From Nitratireductor arenosus (GTDB taxonomy: Bacteria; Pseudomonadota; Alphaproteobacteria; Rhizobiales; Rhizobiaceae): 64,000 nucleotides of DNA. Every line of letters starts with the position of its first letter. Within the stretch, counting starts at the first letter, position 1. The notes beneath the pieces are model-generated. The model was given only the letters and a program-made list of their open reading frames with translations, did not search any database and was not told the origin of the DNA. The position numbers and the translations under genes are program-made. Positions 1 through 10,473 of this stretch are shown in pieces. The stretch covers positions 62,001-126,000 of the forward strand of contig NZ_WPHG01000008.1 of NCBI RefSeq assembly GCF_009742725.1. The letters run 5' to 3'.

Positions 1-2
1 GC

Positions 3-338
3 AAGGCGCTCGGTCCCCTCGCGGCGATCGCCAAGGGCGAAAACGCCTTCGACGCCGGCGTGGTCGAGCAAAACCTGACGGCCCTGAACGAGGCCGCCCA
101 GAAACTCGATGTCGCCGCCCTGTTTCCCGAAGGCAGCACGACCGGTGAAACCGAGGCCCTGCCGGCGATCTGGGAGAATATGGCTGACTTCCAGGAGCGC
201 GCCGACAAGCTGAAGGCCGACGTCGCCGAAGTGGCTTCGGCCGTGCCGGCCGACCAGGCCGGCGTGCAGGCCGCGCTCGGCAAGATCGGTCAGAACTGCG
301 GCGGCTGCCACGAAAACTATCGCATGAAGAAAAACTGA
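3..338 (+). CDS. class II cytochrome c (cytochrome c'/c556 type), 5' end outside window
   Basis: Periplasmic mono-haem electron carrier of the four-helix cytochrome c'/c556 family. The reading frame is open from base 3 onwards and no start is visible, so the N-terminus and any signal peptide lie upstream. The haem-binding CGGCH motif lies about ten residues before the stop, which is where class II cytochromes carry it, and the preceding roughly 100 residues are helical and rich in Ala and Lys. A GTG at 60 could be mistaken for a start, but the family fold continues upstream of it. A second c-type cytochrome starts 14 bases downstream, so the two are probably co-transcribed. Confidence 0.85.
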   Translation, partial: KALGPLAAIAKGENAFDAGVVEQNLTALNEAAQKLDVAALFPEGSTTGETEALPAIWENMADFQERADKLKADVAEVASAVPADQAGVQAALGKIGQNCGGCHENYRMKKN

Positions 339-352
339 CCCGGCCGGCCAGC

Positions 353-1294
353 TTGTCAAAAACAACCCTCGGCAGGCTCGTCCTTGTTGTCGTCGTGCTT
401 GGCGTGGCGGGCGGGCTTGTCCTTTTCTACCTTTCCGGACCGAACCGGCTGTCGCAGGAAACCGTTGCGGCGCTGCCCGAGGGCGACGCCGCGCGCGGCG
501 AGCGCGTGTTCTGGGCCGCGGGCTGCACTTCCTGTCATGCGCGGCCGGGCGCGGAGGGCGATGCGATCCTGGAACTGGCCGGCGGGCTGGAACTCAAAAC
601 ACCCTTCGGTACCTTCGTCGCGCCGAATATTTCGAGCGACCAGCAAGACGGTATCGGCGGCTGGTCGGCCGGCGATTTCGCCAACGCCATGCTGCGCGGC
701 GTGGCGCCCGACGGAAGCCATTATTACCCGGCTTTTCCCTACGCCTCCTACGCGCGCATGCGCCCGGCCGACATCGCCGACCTTTACGCCTTCATGCGTA
801 CCCTGCCGGCGGTACCGGGCGCTGCGCCGGGGCACGTGCTCGGCTTTCCGTTCACCATCCGCCGCGGGCTGGGGCTTTGGAAACGGCTCTACCTCGATCC
901 CGAACCGGTGATCGCGCTTGGTCCCGACGCCGACGATAAGACGAGAGCGGGGCGCTATCTCGTCGAGGGGCCGGGCCATTGCGGCGAATGCCATACGCCG
1001 CGCGCCTTCACCGGCGGATCGAAGACGAATGAGTGGCTGGCGGGCGCCGCCGCGGCCGAGGGCGACGGCATCGTGCCCAACATCACCGCCGGCGAGGGCG
1101 GCCTGTCATGGTCGGCTGGCGATATCGCTTATTATCTGGAATCGGGCTTCACGCCCGATTTCGACACTGTCGGCGGAGCCATGGTCGCGGTCCAGAAGAA
1201 CATGGCGCGGCTGCCGGCCGAGGATCGCGAGGCGATCGCGGCCTATCTCAAGGCGGTGCCGCCGCGCCCGAACGGTTATCCCGCCCGCGACTGA
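353..1294 (+). CDS. dihaem cytochrome c, membrane anchored
   Basis: A 313-residue c-type cytochrome with an N-terminal hydrophobic segment (residues about 8-27) that is either an uncleaved anchor or a signal peptide. It has two haem sites: CTSCH (C58, C61, H62) and CGECH (C210, C213, H214). The two-domain layout is that of dihaem subunits that pass electrons from periplasmic dehydrogenases to the respiratory chain, but the partner enzyme is not in this window. The TTG start at 353 gives a sensible membrane N-terminus. The preceding class II cytochrome ends 14 bases upstream, so they likely form one transcript. Confidence 0.88.
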   Translation: MSKTTLGRLVLVVVVLGVAGGLVLFYLSGPNRLSQETVAALPEGDAARGERVFWAAGCTSCHARPGAEGDAILELAGGLELKTPFGTFVAPNISSDQQDGIGGWSAGDFANAMLRGVAPDGSHYYPAFPYASYARMRPADIADLYAFMRTLPAVPGAAPGHVLGFPFTIRRGLGLWKRLYLDPEPVIALGPDADDKTRAGRYLVEGPGHCGECHTPRAFTGGSKTNEWLAGAAAAEGDGIVPNITAGEGGLSWSAGDIAYYLESGFTPDFDTVGGAMVAVQKNMARLPAEDREAIAAYLKAVPPRPNGYPARD

Positions 1295-1318
1295 ACCGCC
1301 GGGCGCGCGATCAGCAGC

Positions 1319-1639
1319 CTATCGCGGCTTGCAGTAGGCCGACTTCTCGCCCGCACTGTGGTCGGAGCGGATGGCGTAAAGCCACGCCTCGCAACGCGCC
1401 TTGCTGGCAAAGCAGCCCGCCTCGAAGATCATCTGGTCGCGGAACATGCCTCTCTGGCCGATGCCGCGAAAGCTGCCGAAATAGGGGTCGTCGGGATATT
1501 GGCTGCATATGTTGGGCATCTCGCGCGGCCGCTCGCCGGGCCGCTCGACAATGTCCCCGGCGACGACCGGAAGCGTGAGCGCCGACAAGAGCAGGGAACC
1601 GGCCAGGCAGGACAATGCCGTATATGCGTTGCGGATCAT
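1319..1639 (-). CDS. small exported cysteine-containing protein, function unknown
   Basis: A 106-residue protein with a clear signal peptide: positive N-terminus, hydrophobic core over residues 9-25 and a VVAG cleavage region. The mature part contains four cysteines, two of them as CFASKARC, and ends in YCKPR, which suggests a disulfide-stabilised periplasmic protein. It converges with the dihaem cytochrome gene, leaving 24 bases between the stops. I do not recognise a named family, although small exported proteins with a similar C-terminal Cys pattern are common in rhizobia. Confidence 0.65.
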   Translation of the reverse strand: MIRNAYTALSCLAGSLLLSALTLPVVAGDIVERPGERPREMPNICSQYPDDPYFGSFRGIGQRGMFRDQMIFEAGCFASKARCEAWLYAIRSDHSAGEKSAYCKPR

Positions 1640-1719
1640 GGAGAGCTCCTTCGCAAACGTTCGATATGCCCCTTTCTACAAAACAAAGCCCATTCGCCGC
1701 CGCCTGGCAACCATTCAAC

Positions 1720-3819
1720 TCAGTCCCGCCCCATCACCCTCAGAGCGAAGGCGTAGGCATAGGCGATTTCCTCGAGCCGCGAGAAACGCCCGGACGCCCC
1801 GGCATGACCGGCTTCCATGTTGATGCGCAAAAGTACCGGATTGTCTCCGGCCTTGCGGTCGCGTAGGCGCGCCACCCACTTCGCCGGTTCCCAATAGGTC
1901 ACGCGCGGATCGGTCAGCCCGGCTAGAGCCAGGATCGGCGGATAGGCCTTGGCGCCGACATTGTCGTAGGGCGAGTAGGCGGCGATGGTGCGGTAGTCGT
2001 CAGCCGATATGATCGGATTGCCCCATTCCGGCCATTCGGGCGGGGTCAGCGGCAGCGTGTCGTCGAGCATGGTCTCCAAAACGTCGACGAAAGGCACTTC
2101 GGCGATGATGCCGCCGAACAGGTCCGGCGCCATATTGGCGACCGCGCCCATCAGCATGCCGCCGGCCGAGCCGCCCTGGGCGACGACGCGGCCGGGCGCG
2201 GTGAAGTTCTCGGCGGCAAGGTACCGGCCCGCGGCGACGAAATCCTCGAAAGTGTTCGCCTTCCTGTCGCGCTTGCCGTCCTCGTACCAGGCATAACCCT
2301 TGTCCTTGCCGCCGCGCACATGCGCGATCGCATAGATGAAGCCGCGGTCGACCAGGGACAGGCAATTGGTGTTGAAGGAGGCCGGGATCGCGATGCCGTA
2401 CGAGCCATAACCGTAGAGCAGGCAGGGCGCGCTGCCGTCGAGCGGCGTGTCGCGGCGATAGAGCAGCGAAACCGGCACCAGCGTGCCGTCATGCGAGGGC
2501 GCCATCAGCCGCCGTGTCACGTAATCGTCCGGGTTGTGGCCGGACGGGACCTCCTGGGTCTTACGCAGCACCCGTTCGCGCGTGCGCATATTGTAGTCGA
2601 AGACCTGCGAGGGCGTGGTCATCGACGAATAGGCGAACCGGATCGTGTCGGTGTCGTATTCGAGCGATCCGACGAGGCCGAGCGAATAAGCTTCTTCCTC
2701 GAACGCGACCACATGCTCCTCACCGGTCTCGCGTTCGTACACGACAAGGCGCGGCAGGCCGTCCTTACGCTCGAGGCGGACGAGAAAATCGCGGAACGCC
2801 ATGATCGACAGGATCAGCCGCCCCTGCTCGTGCGCGATAAGCTCCCGCCAATTGGCCTCCGAGGGATCGGAGACCGGCGCCGTCATTACCTTGAAATCCT
2901 TGGCGCCGCCGATATTGGTGAGCACGAAGAAAATGTCGCCGCCTTCTTCCAGGTCGTATTGAACGCCGGTTTCGCGGGCGCGCACGCATTTCGGCGTAGC
3001 CGACGGGTCGGATGCAGGCAGGACATGATATTCGGATGTCTCGTGATCGTTGATGGCGACGAACACCCAGTCCTGCGTGCGCGTACCGCCGACATTCATG
3101 AAGAAGCCCGGGTCGGTCTCTTCGTGGACGAGGCGGTCCGCGCCGGCATCGGTTCCCAAACGGTGAAAAAGCACTTTCGACGGGCGGTGGTTTTCGTCGA
3201 GCCGGGTATAGAAAAAACCGTCATTGCCGGCCGCCCAGACCCCGACGCCGCCGGTATCGGCAATCCGGTCGGGAAGATCGGCGCCCGTTTCGAGGTCGCG
3301 CACCTTGAGATCGTAGAATTCCGAGCCCTTGTCGTCATAGCCCCAAAGCAGCCGGGCATGGTCGGGCGAATGGTCGGCGCTGCCGAGGCGGAAATAGGTC
3401 TTGCCCTCGGCCTCGGCGTCGCCGTCGAGCAGCATGTCGTGCGCCCCGCCTTCGCGCGGCGTGCGAAAGAAGCGCGGCTGCTGGCCGCCGGTCTTGAAGG
3501 ACGTGCCGTAGGCATAGGGGCCGTCCGGCATCGGAACGGAGGAATCGTCCTCCTTGATCCTGCCGCGCATCTCCGAAAATAAGGCTTTCTGCAGGGCTTC
3601 CGTGTCGCCCATCATCGCTGCCTGATAGGCGTTCTCGGTGTCCAGATGGGCGCGGATGTCGGCCGCCAGCGTCGACGGGTCGCGAAAGACCTGCTGCCAG
3701 TTCTGCGCCCGCAGCCAGGCATAATCGTCGACGCGGGTAATGCCGTGATGGCTGGTTTCGACGGGGCGTCGTTCGGCCTTCGGAGCCGGAATATCCGGAA
3801 ATCTTTCGGTTTTCGCCAT
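1720..3819 (-). CDS. ptrB: oligopeptidase B (protease II), S9A family
   Basis: Cytoplasmic serine peptidase expected to cleave short peptides after Arg and Lys. The roughly 699-residue length fits the family. The N-terminal part is a seven-bladed beta-propeller and the C-terminal third is an alpha/beta hydrolase. The nucleophile motif is GGSAGG with S551; the Asp lies in GLTDPRVTYWEP and the His in EAGHAGASG near the C-terminus. An upstream in-frame ATG at 3876 exists, but the start at 3819 is preceded by GAAGGA at good spacing and gives the usual N-terminus, so I chose it. It is transcribed divergently from the SH3-like gene at 3950. Confidence 0.93.
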   Translation of the reverse strand: MAKTERFPDIPAPKAERRPVETSHHGITRVDDYAWLRAQNWQQVFRDPSTLAADIRAHLDTENAYQAAMMGDTEALQKALFSEMRGRIKEDDSSVPMPDGPYAYGTSFKTGGQQPRFFRTPREGGAHDMLLDGDAEAEGKTYFRLGSADHSPDHARLLWGYDDKGSEFYDLKVRDLETGADLPDRIADTGGVGVWAAGNDGFFYTRLDENHRPSKVLFHRLGTDAGADRLVHEETDPGFFMNVGGTRTQDWVFVAINDHETSEYHVLPASDPSATPKCVRARETGVQYDLEEGGDIFFVLTNIGGAKDFKVMTAPVSDPSEANWRELIAHEQGRLILSIMAFRDFLVRLERKDGLPRLVVYERETGEEHVVAFEEEAYSLGLVGSLEYDTDTIRFAYSSMTTPSQVFDYNMRTRERVLRKTQEVPSGHNPDDYVTRRLMAPSHDGTLVPVSLLYRRDTPLDGSAPCLLYGYGSYGIAIPASFNTNCLSLVDRGFIYAIAHVRGGKDKGYAWYEDGKRDRKANTFEDFVAAGRYLAAENFTAPGRVVAQGGSAGGMLMGAVANMAPDLFGGIIAEVPFVDVLETMLDDTLPLTPPEWPEWGNPIISADDYRTIAAYSPYDNVGAKAYPPILALAGLTDPRVTYWEPAKWVARLRDRKAGDNPVLLRINMEAGHAGASGRFSRLEEIAYAYAFALRVMGRD

Positions 3820-3949
3820 GGATCCTTCTCGAAACGCGGATTGGGTGGGGGCTTGAACGCGACATGAACGGGCCAATCAGCCGGTATTCAACCCAGCTAT
3901 GGCATTCCGGGCCCGCAATCAATTGAACAGGCAGCAACCGGAGGGAACG

Positions 3950-4318
3950 ATGTTAATGCGCAAATGCCTCGCCGCCGCCCTTGTCGTGACGACCGCGCTC
4001 GGCGCCCAGGCCGTCGAGGCCGGGGCTTCGGCCTTCTTTGGCTGGCAAGTCGCCAACGTGCCGTGGGGCGACACGCTCAATGTGCGCAAATATCCGGCCA
4101 ACTATTCTCAGAAGCAGGCGGCCTATCCAAACGGCACGCCGCTGCAGATGACCGGCCGCTGTACCAAGGGCCTCACCCTCGACGACATCGCAGGGCTTTC
4201 CGCCTGGCAGCAGTCGCAGGCCGTGCGCTATCGCTGGTGCGAGGTCTGGCACGATCCAACGCAGACCGGTGACTGGACGACCGGTTGGGTCTACGGCCGC
4301 TATATCAGCCCCCATTGA
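3950..4318 (+). CDS. exported SH3-like domain protein
   Basis: A 122-residue protein with a signal peptide (about residues 1-25, ending near QAVEAG) followed by a bacterial SH3-like module recognisable from the DTLNVRKYP segment and the tryptophan-rich end TGDWTTGWVYGRYI. Bacterial SH3 modules usually bind cell-wall peptides, so a periplasmic envelope role is inferred. An upstream GGAGGG at 3940-3945 supports the ATG at 3950; a second ATG at 3956 is also possible. It has its own divergent intergenic region with oligopeptidase B. Confidence 0.75.
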   Translation: MLMRKCLAAALVVTTALGAQAVEAGASAFFGWQVANVPWGDTLNVRKYPANYSQKQAAYPNGTPLQMTGRCTKGLTLDDIAGLSAWQQSQAVRYRWCEVWHDPTQTGDWTTGWVYGRYISPH

Positions 4319-4566
4319 TGCTTTTTGTCGCGCTCCGTCGCGTATCGAACTGCGCCGGCTGAGGTTTTCCACAGCCGGCCGTTCCGTTTGAGGCCGTTAC
4401 CAATGGCGCCGTTGCTTTGGCGTCTTTTCGCACGCCGCCGGCGGATTTTCCCGTTCGCCAAGCGCGGCCAGGCGCCGCATCCGCTTGCCCGGCGCAGGGC
4501 GAGCCGCTATGTCACGACGGAATTGCATTACCGGCGCGGGGGCTCGCGCGAAAACAGGACCTTTGA

Positions 4567-6912
4567 ATGGCGAGCGGATCGCAATCGCTGACCTTCTTCG
4601 CGCTAGTCTTGCCGTTTCTTGCCGCGTTGGCCGCACCGTTCCTGACACGGGTGTTGAAACACAACGCCGCCTGGGTGCTGGCGATCGCGCCGGCCTTCAT
4701 CTTCCTCCATTTCGCCGGGCTGCTCGACACGATCGCCGGCGGGGCCACCGTGTCGGGTGGCTACTCCTGGATCCCCAGCCTCGACATTCGCTTTTCCTGG
4801 TTCCTCGACGGCCTGTCGCTGACCTTCGCCCTGCTGATCTCGGGCATCGGCACGCTGATCGTTCTGTATTCGGGCGGTTATCTGAAGGGTCATCCCCAAC
4901 TCGGACGTTTCTTTTCCTTCATCCTCTTGTTCATGGGGGCGATGCAGGGGCTGGTCGTTTCCGATTCCTTCCTCACCCTGTTCGTGTTCTGGGAACTGAC
5001 TTCGATCACCTCCTTCCTGCTGATCGGCTTCGACCACAAGCGCGAGGCCTCGCGCCGCGCCGCCATCCAGGCGCTGGTGGTGACCGGTCTCGGCGGACTG
5101 TCGCTTCTGGCCGGCCTGCTGGTGATATGGATCGCAACCGGCGAAACGGAGCTTTCCGGGCTGCTGGCCGCCGGCGACACCATGCGGCATAGCGCCTTGT
5201 ATCTGGTGGCGCTTGTGCTGGTGCTGGGCGGCGCCTTCACCAAGTCGGCCCAGTTTCCGTTTCACTTTTGGCTGCCAAACGCGATGGAGGCGCCGACACC
5301 GGTATCGGCCTATCTCCACTCGGCGACCATGGTGAAGGCCGGCGTCTATCTCGTCATGCGGCTCAACCCGGCCTTCGGCGGCACGGATGCCTGGGAAACC
5401 GTGCTGCCGGTCTTCGGCGGCACGACGCTGATCGTCGGAACGCTGCTGGCGATCCGCCAGACGGACCTGAAACTGATGCTCGCCTACACCACCGTCGCCT
5501 CACTCGGCATCCTGGTCATGCTGACCGGGCTCGGCTCCGACAAGGCTGTCGAGGGCGCGGTGCTCTATCTCGTCGCCCATTCCCTGTTCAAGGGCACGCT
5601 GTTCATGGTTGCCGGCGTGATCGACCACGAGAGCGGCACCCGTGACGTCACCAAGCTGGGCGGCTTGCGCCGGGCAATGCCGGTCACCTTCGCCGCCGCC
5701 CTTCTGGCAGCGCTGTCGATGGGCGGGCTGCCGCCCTTCTTCGGCTTTCTGGCCAAGGAGGAGATCTACGCCGCACTGCAGTTTCAGGACGGCTGGCACG
5801 GCCTGTTCACGCTGGTCGCCATTCTCGGCAATGCGCTGATGCTGGTGATCGGTTTCGCGGTGGCGCTGAAGCCGTTCCTGGGCCCGCGCGTGGCGACGCC
5901 GAAGGACGCCCATGAAGGGTCGGTGCTGTTGTGGCTCGGGCCACTGGCGCTGGCCACACTCGGGCTTGTCTCGGCGCTGTTGTCCGGAACCGCGCATCAC
6001 TTTGTCTCGAGCCCGATGGCGAGCGCGGTCGCTGGCAGCGACATCGCGGTCCACATTTCGGTCGTGCCGCACGTCAGCCTGCCGCTCGTGCTTTCGGTGC
6101 TGACCGTTGTTTTGGGTATCGTCGTCTATTGGCGCCTCGATCAGGCACGCGCGGCGATAGCCGGCTTGCTCGCCGCGATCGGCTGGGGCCCGGATCGTGG
6201 GTTCGACCAGACGATCCGCGGGTTGCTGCGCGTCTCCTTCGGCGTGACGAGGATTATCCAGAGCGGGCGGATGGAGGTCTATATGACCGTTACCTTCATC
6301 GCTATCGCGCTGGCGCTGTGGGCGCCGATGACCGTGTTTGGTGAATTGCCGGATCTGCCCGACATGCCGAACCTGCCGTTTTACGAATGGACGGTGCTCG
6401 CGATCGCCGCCATCGGCCTGGGCGCGGTGGTCTACGCGCAGGACCGGCTGACGGCGATCGTGTCGCTGGGCATCCAGGGTTTCGCGGTGGCGCTGCTGTT
6501 CATGCTGTTGGGTGCGCCCGACCTGTCGTTCACCCAGTTCATGGTCGAGACGTTGTCGGTGGTCATTCTTGCCTTGGCGATGACGCGTCTGCGCCTGCAT
6601 CCAAGCGATCACCGGCCGACCAACGAAAAACTGCTCGACATCGCCGTGGCGGCAGCGTGCGGGGCCGGCTTCGGGCTTTTGATTCTGAAAGTGACCCAGA
6701 TGCCGTTCGACGACAGCCTGTCGGAGTTCTTCAAGACCTATTCCTATGTGATCGCGCACGGGCGCAACGTGGTGAACGTCATCCTGGTCGATTTCCGCGG
6801 CCTCGACACGCTCGGCGAAATCGCCGTCGTCATGATCGCCGGGCTCGCGATCCTGGCCCTGATCCGCGTCAGGGTCCCGAAACCGGCTGCAGACGGCAAG
6901 GAAGGCGGCTGA
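4567..6912 (+). CDS. mnhA: Mrp/Mnh monovalent cation/H+ antiporter subunit A
   Basis: Largest subunit of the multi-subunit Mrp antiporter, which exchanges cytoplasmic Na+ (or K+) for protons and supports alkali and salt tolerance. The 781 residues contain the NuoL-like proton-pumping domain of some 14 or more membrane helices, with the [11 protein letters not shown] signature and conserved charged residues in helices. The C-terminal part is the MrpA-specific DUF4040 extension (about residues 605-680, ending [12 protein letters not shown]). MrpB is a separate gene here, unlike in species with an A-B fusion. The ATG at 4567 has an AGGA upstream. It is the first of seven tightly spaced genes. 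Confidence 0.95.
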   Translation: MASGSQSLTFFALVLPFLAALAAPFLTRVLKHNAAWVLAIAPAFIFLHFAGLLDTIAGGATVSGGYSWIPSLDIRFSWFLDGLSLTFALLISGIGTLIVLYSGGYLKGHPQLGRFFSFILLFMGAMQGLVVSDSFLTLFVFWELTSITSFLLIGFDHKREASRRAAIQALVVTGLGGLSLLAGLLVIWIATGETELSGLLAAGDTMRHSALYLVALVLVLGGAFTKSAQFPFHFWLPNAMEAPTPVSAYLHSATMVKAGVYLVMRLNPAFGGTDAWETVLPVFGGTTLIVGTLLAIRQTDLKLMLAYTTVASLGILVMLTGLGSDKAVEGAVLYLVAHSLFKGTLFMVAGVIDHESGTRDVTKLGGLRRAMPVTFAAALLAALSMGGLPPFFGFLAKEEIYAALQFQDGWHGLFTLVAILGNALMLVIGFAVALKPFLGPRVATPKDAHEGSVLLWLGPLALATLGLVSALLSGTAHHFVSSPMASAVAGSDIAVHISVVPHVSLPLVLSVLTVVLGIVVYWRLDQARAAIAGLLAAIGWGPDRGFDQTIRGLLRVSFGVTRIIQSGRMEVYMTVTFIAIALALWAPMTVFGELPDLPDMPNLPFYEWTVLAIAAIGLGAVVYAQDRLTAIVSLGIQGFAVALLFMLLGAPDLSFTQFMVETLSVVILALAMTRLRLHPSDHRPTNEKLLDIAVAAACGAGFGLLILKVTQMPFDDSLSEFFKTYSYVIAHGRNVVNVILVDFRGLDTLGEIAVVMIAGLAILALIRVRVPKPAADGKEGG

Positions 6913-6913
6913 G

Positions 6914-7333
6914 ATGAGAACCGTCATCTTCCGCACCAGCGCACCCTATCTGACCAGCCTGATGGTGCTGTTTTCGGTGTTCGTGCTGCTGCGCGGCCAC
7001 AACGAGCCCGGCGGCGGCTTCATCGGCGGCCTGATCGCCGCGTCCGCCTTCGCAATCTACGGCATCGCCTGCGGCGTCTCGCCGGTGCGCAGGGCGCTCT
7101 ATTTCCATCCGATGGCGCTGTCCGGCTTCGGTCTGTTCCTGGCGGCGCTGTCCGGCTTCGCATCGCTGTTTTTCGGCGTGCCGTTCCTCACCGGACTGTG
7201 GACGTCGCCTGAAATCCTCGGCGTGACGGTCGATCTGTCGACCGTGCTGTTTTTCGATATCGGGGTTTATTTCGTTGTGGTCGGCTCGGTCACCTCGATC
7301 GCGCTTGCGCTCGAAGAACGGGAGCGGGTGTAA
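6914..7333 (+). CDS. mnhB: Mrp/Mnh antiporter subunit B
   Basis: A 139-residue MnhB-domain membrane protein with four predicted helices. The loop [14 protein letters not shown], between helices 1 and 2, is the family hallmark. It starts one base after the mnhA stop, so translation is probably coupled. It assembles with MnhA and MnhC-G in the inner membrane; none of the small subunits is known to work alone. Confidence 0.95.
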   Translation: MRTVIFRTSAPYLTSLMVLFSVFVLLRGHNEPGGGFIGGLIAASAFAIYGIACGVSPVRRALYFHPMALSGFGLFLAALSGFASLFFGVPFLTGLWTSPEILGVTVDLSTVLFFDIGVYFVVVGSVTSIALALEERERV

Positions 7334-7710
7334 TGGAAACCGCGCTGTCGGGCCTGGTCGGGCTGTTCTACGCCGTTGCAGTCTATCTGATGCTGTCCAA
7401 GCACACGATCCGGATGATTCTGGGCATCGTGATCCTGGGCAACGCCGTCAACATGACTATCTTCGCCGCCGGTCGGGTGTTGCGCGAGGTGCCGCCGATC
7501 ATACCGGCCGGCTTCGACACGCCGCCCGAATCGGTCGCCAATCCGCTGCCGCAAGCACTCGTCCTGACGGCGATCGTGATTTCGTTTTCGTTTTTCGCCT
7601 TCCTTTTGGTTCTGGCCTATCGCGCCTACCAGGAGCTCGGCACCGACGACACCGATGAGATGCGCGTGGCCGAACCCGATGGCGAGGGTCCGCCGCCGAT
7701 GGGATACTGA
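7333..7710 (+). CDS. mnhC: Mrp/Mnh antiporter subunit C (NuoK-like)
   Basis: A 125-residue, three-helix membrane protein homologous to NuoK of complex I. The segment LGIVILGNAVNM and the helix around PLPQALVLTAIVI are typical. The start ATG shares its first base with the last base of the mnhB stop codon. The short hydrophilic tail after residue 105 is cytoplasmic in the family. It forms part of the proton path with subunits A and D. Confidence 0.95.
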   Translation: METALSGLVGLFYAVAVYLMLSKHTIRMILGIVILGNAVNMTIFAAGRVLREVPPIIPAGFDTPPESVANPLPQALVLTAIVISFSFFAFLLVLAYRAYQELGTDDTDEMRVAEPDGEGPPPMGY

Positions 7711-7715
7711 CCGAG

Positions 7716-9287
7716 ATGGCCGTAAGCAGCGCAAATTCCGTCGATCTCGGCGCGGCGATGGTGACTGCCCCGACGGCGCTCGCCGACTGGGTCGTGATCT
7801 TGCCGGTCGCGCTGCCGATCCTGGGCGGCGCCATCCTGCTGATGGTGCGCCACCAGGTCCGCCTGCACGCCTGGATGGCGGTCGTCGTGGCGGCGGCGAC
7901 CCTGGCCGCGACGACCGCACTGCTTGGCCGGGTGATCGCCGAGGGCGCGCTGGTGATGACGATGGGGCGCTGGCTGCCGCCTTTCGGCATCAGTTTCAAC
8001 GCCGACGCGCTTGGCGCGACCTTCGCGCTCACCGCCACCTTCGTCACGCTCCTGGGTGCGCTGTTTGCAATCCGCGACATCGACGGGACCGGCCGACGCT
8101 ATGGCTTCTACCCGTTCCTGCTGTTGATGCTGGCCGGCGTCAACGGATCCTTTCTGACCGGGGATCTGTTCAATCTCTATGTCTGGTTCGAGGTCTTCGT
8201 CATCTCGTCCTTCGGACTTCTGGTGCTCGGCTCCGAACAGCGCCAAATCGACGGCGCGACCAAATATGCCGTGCTCAACCTCGTCGCAACGACCGTGTTT
8301 CTGATCGCCACCGGCGCGCTCTACGGCACGCTCGGCACGCTCAATATGGCCGATATCGCCAACAAGGTCGGGGCCGCGCGCGAGACAGGCCCGCTGATGA
8401 CGATCGCGACCTTGTTGTTGTTGGCCTTCGGCATGAAGGCGGCCGCCTTTCCGCTCAATTTCTGGCTGCCGGCCTCCTATCACACGCCGCGGATCGTCAC
8501 CTCGGCGCTGTTCGGCGGTCTTCTGACCAAAGTCGGCATCTATGCGCTGCTGCGCTCGATGATGGTGCTGTTCCCGCTCGAGCGGATCGTGCTGTCCGAG
8601 TTGATCGCCTGGGTCGCCGGCGCGACGATGGTGTTGGGCATTATGGGGGCGCTGGCGCAGTCCGATCTGCGTCGCATCGTCGGCTTCGTCGTGGTGTCGG
8701 GCATCGGCGTGATGCTGGCCGGCCTGGCTCTCGGCAGCCCGCTCGGGCTCGCCGGCACCGTGCTCTACGCGGTTCATTCGATCCTGATCATGACCGCGCT
8801 TTATCTTCTGGTCGGCCTGATGCACGAAGCCGGCGGCAGCTATTCGCTGCATGATGTCGCCGGACTGTATCGGGCGCATCCGATGCTGGCGGCGATCGCC
8901 TTCGCGCTGGTGCTAGCGGCGGCAGGCTTGCCTCCCCTTTCGGGTCTGTGGCCCAAGGTCGTGCTGGTGAAGGCGTCGCTGGATGCGGGCATGTGGTGGC
9001 TGGCGATCGCCATCCTGGTGAGCGGGATCCTGACGACGGTCGCGCTTGCGCGGGTGTTCGCGCTCGCGTTCTGGCGCGATAGGCCGGAAGGCAGTCCGGC
9101 CGGCGACGACGGCGCGGCGACGCAACTCGGCGGCGGCTATGCCATACTGGCGGGGCTGCTGGTGCCGGCGGTTTGGATCGGCGTGTACCCCGAACCGGTT
9201 CTGCAACTCGCGCAGCTCGCGGCGGCCGGATTGACCGACCCGTCCGCCTATCTGGAGGCCGTCTTTCCGCTGGGACCCGGCTCATGA
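7716..9287 (+). CDS. mnhD: Mrp/Mnh antiporter subunit D (NuoM/N-like)
   Basis: A 523-residue, 14-helix proton-translocating subunit related to NuoM and NuoN. Family signatures include [17 protein letters not shown] and the lysine-containing helix [15 protein letters not shown]. It is the second large pump subunit, alongside MnhA. It starts five bases after the mnhC stop, and its own stop overlaps the mnhE start by four bases (ATGA), consistent with one polycistronic message. Confidence 0.95.
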   Translation: MAVSSANSVDLGAAMVTAPTALADWVVILPVALPILGGAILLMVRHQVRLHAWMAVVVAAATLAATTALLGRVIAEGALVMTMGRWLPPFGISFNADALGATFALTATFVTLLGALFAIRDIDGTGRRYGFYPFLLLMLAGVNGSFLTGDLFNLYVWFEVFVISSFGLLVLGSEQRQIDGATKYAVLNLVATTVFLIATGALYGTLGTLNMADIANKVGAARETGPLMTIATLLLLAFGMKAAAFPLNFWLPASYHTPRIVTSALFGGLLTKVGIYALLRSMMVLFPLERIVLSELIAWVAGATMVLGIMGALAQSDLRRIVGFVVVSGIGVMLAGLALGSPLGLAGTVLYAVHSILIMTALYLLVGLMHEAGGSYSLHDVAGLYRAHPMLAAIAFALVLAAAGLPPLSGLWPKVVLVKASLDAGMWWLAIAILVSGILTTVALARVFALAFWRDRPEGSPAGDDGAATQLGGGYAILAGLLVPAVWIGVYPEPVLQLAQLAAAGLTDPSAYLEAVFPLGPGS

Positions 9288-9757
9288 TCCTCTATCTGAA
9301 CCATATCCTGCTTGCCCTGGCCTGGATGGCGATCACCGGCTCGGCCAGTTTTTCGAATTTCCTGCTTGGCTTCGCGTTCGGGGCGGCGGCGCTTTATCTC
9401 ATCCGCGAGCAGGTCGGATCGCTGGGCTATTTCGCGCGCGCGCGCCGCGTCGTCGCGCTCGCACTCCTGTTCGCCTACGAACTCGTCCTGTCGGCCTGGC
9501 GTGTCGCGGTTCTGGTCCTGCAACCCAGGATGGACCTGAAGCCCGGCATCTTCGCCTATCCGCTCAAGGTCGACCGCGATTTCGAAATCACGCTGCTCGC
9601 CAATCTGATCACGCTGACCCCGGGCACGCTTTCGGTCGACGTGTCGGAGGATCGCCGCTTCCTCTATGTGCACGCGATCGACTGTTCGGATCCAGACCAG
9701 ACCCGGTTCGACATCGCCACCGGCTTCGAGCGCAAGATCCTGGAGGCGTTCCGGTGA
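9284..9757 (+). CDS. mnhE: Mrp/Mnh antiporter subunit E
   Basis: A 157-residue MNHE-family protein. Two N-terminal membrane segments precede a cytoplasmic domain with the characteristic [14 protein letters not shown] motif. An open frame extends upstream to 9173, but the ATG at 9284 overlaps the mnhD stop as ATGA and gives the family N-terminus, so it is the true start. Its end overlaps mnhF in the same way. Confidence 0.94.
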   Translation: MILYLNHILLALAWMAITGSASFSNFLLGFAFGAAALYLIREQVGSLGYFARARRVVALALLFAYELVLSAWRVAVLVLQPRMDLKPGIFAYPLKVDRDFEITLLANLITLTPGTLSVDVSEDRRFLYVHAIDCSDPDQTRFDIATGFERKILEAFR

Positions 9758-10080
9758 GCGGCGGGGAGACGTTTCTGGTTCTGGCCGAGGACATCGCGCT
9801 CGGCCTGTTGAGCCTGTCCTTTCTGGTCACTGTGTTTCGTGTCATGCGCGGCCCGACGCTGCCCGACCGCATCATCGCGCTCGACATGCTGGTGTCGGTG
9901 GCGATTGGTTTCATTGCGGTGATCGGCATCAAGACGGGCATTACGCTTTATGTCGACGTGGCCATCGCGCTCGGCCTGGTCGGCTTCCTGGCCACCGTCG
10001 CCTTCGCGCGTTTCGTGATGAGCCGCCGTGCCGGCGAGGAAGGCGAGACGCCACCGCCGAAAAGCGAGGTGCAGCGATGA
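9754..10080 (+). CDS. mnhF: Mrp/Mnh antiporter subunit F
   Basis: A 108-residue MrpF/PhaF protein with three membrane helices and the conserved [17 protein letters not shown] loop after helix 1. It uses a GTG start inside a GTGA overlap with mnhE, and its stop overlaps the mnhG start. The hydrophilic tail after residue 92 is charged and variable in the family. Confidence 0.94.
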   Translation: MSGGETFLVLAEDIALGLLSLSFLVTVFRVMRGPTLPDRIIALDMLVSVAIGFIAVIGIKTGITLYVDVAIALGLVGFLATVAFARFVMSRRAGEEGETPPPKSEVQR

Positions 10081-10436
10081 TGGCCGAACTGTATAATTAT
10101 GTTGTCGGGGCGCTGATCGTCATCGGCGCCGCTTTCGCGCTGGTCGCGGCGATAGGGCTGGTGCGCTTGCCGGATTTCTACAGCCGCACGCACGCCGCAT
10201 CGAAGGCCGGCACGCTTGGCGCCTGCGTGATGCTGATCGCGCTCAGCATCTATACCGACGACGCGTCGGTGACCACGCGCGCGCTAGCTGGGGTGGTGTT
10301 TTTTCTACTGACCGCGCCGATCTCCGCCCATCTTCTTGCCAGAGCCGCCTATATCGCCGGCTACAAGCTGTGGCATGGGTCGGTGCATGATGACATGGCG
10401 CGACAGGTAAAAAGCAGCCCCGCCGACGTCGATTGA
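10077..10436 (+). CDS. mnhG: Mrp/Mnh antiporter subunit G
   Basis: A 119-residue MnhG/PhaG protein with three membrane helices and the signature [21 protein letters not shown]. The ATG at 10077 overlaps the mnhF stop; a second ATG follows directly at 10080. It is the last gene of the operon, so the complete A-G set is present and the antiporter should be functional. Confidence 0.94.
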   Translation: MMAELYNYVVGALIVIGAAFALVAAIGLVRLPDFYSRTHAASKAGTLGACVMLIALSIYTDDASVTTRALAGVVFFLLTAPISAHLLARAAYIAGYKLWHGSVHDDMARQVKSSPADVD

Positions 10437-10438
10437 CG

Positions 10439-10473
10439 CCGCCGCCAGGCGAGTTCCTCGCACGGCGGTGTTT
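10439..10473 (+). terminator. possible terminator of the mnh operon
   Basis: A two-part hairpin directly after mnhG: outer arms CCGCC/GGCGG and an inner GCGAG-TTC-CTCGC stem, followed by GTGTTTCAC. The U-tract is poor, so this is a weak candidate only. Confidence 0.35.
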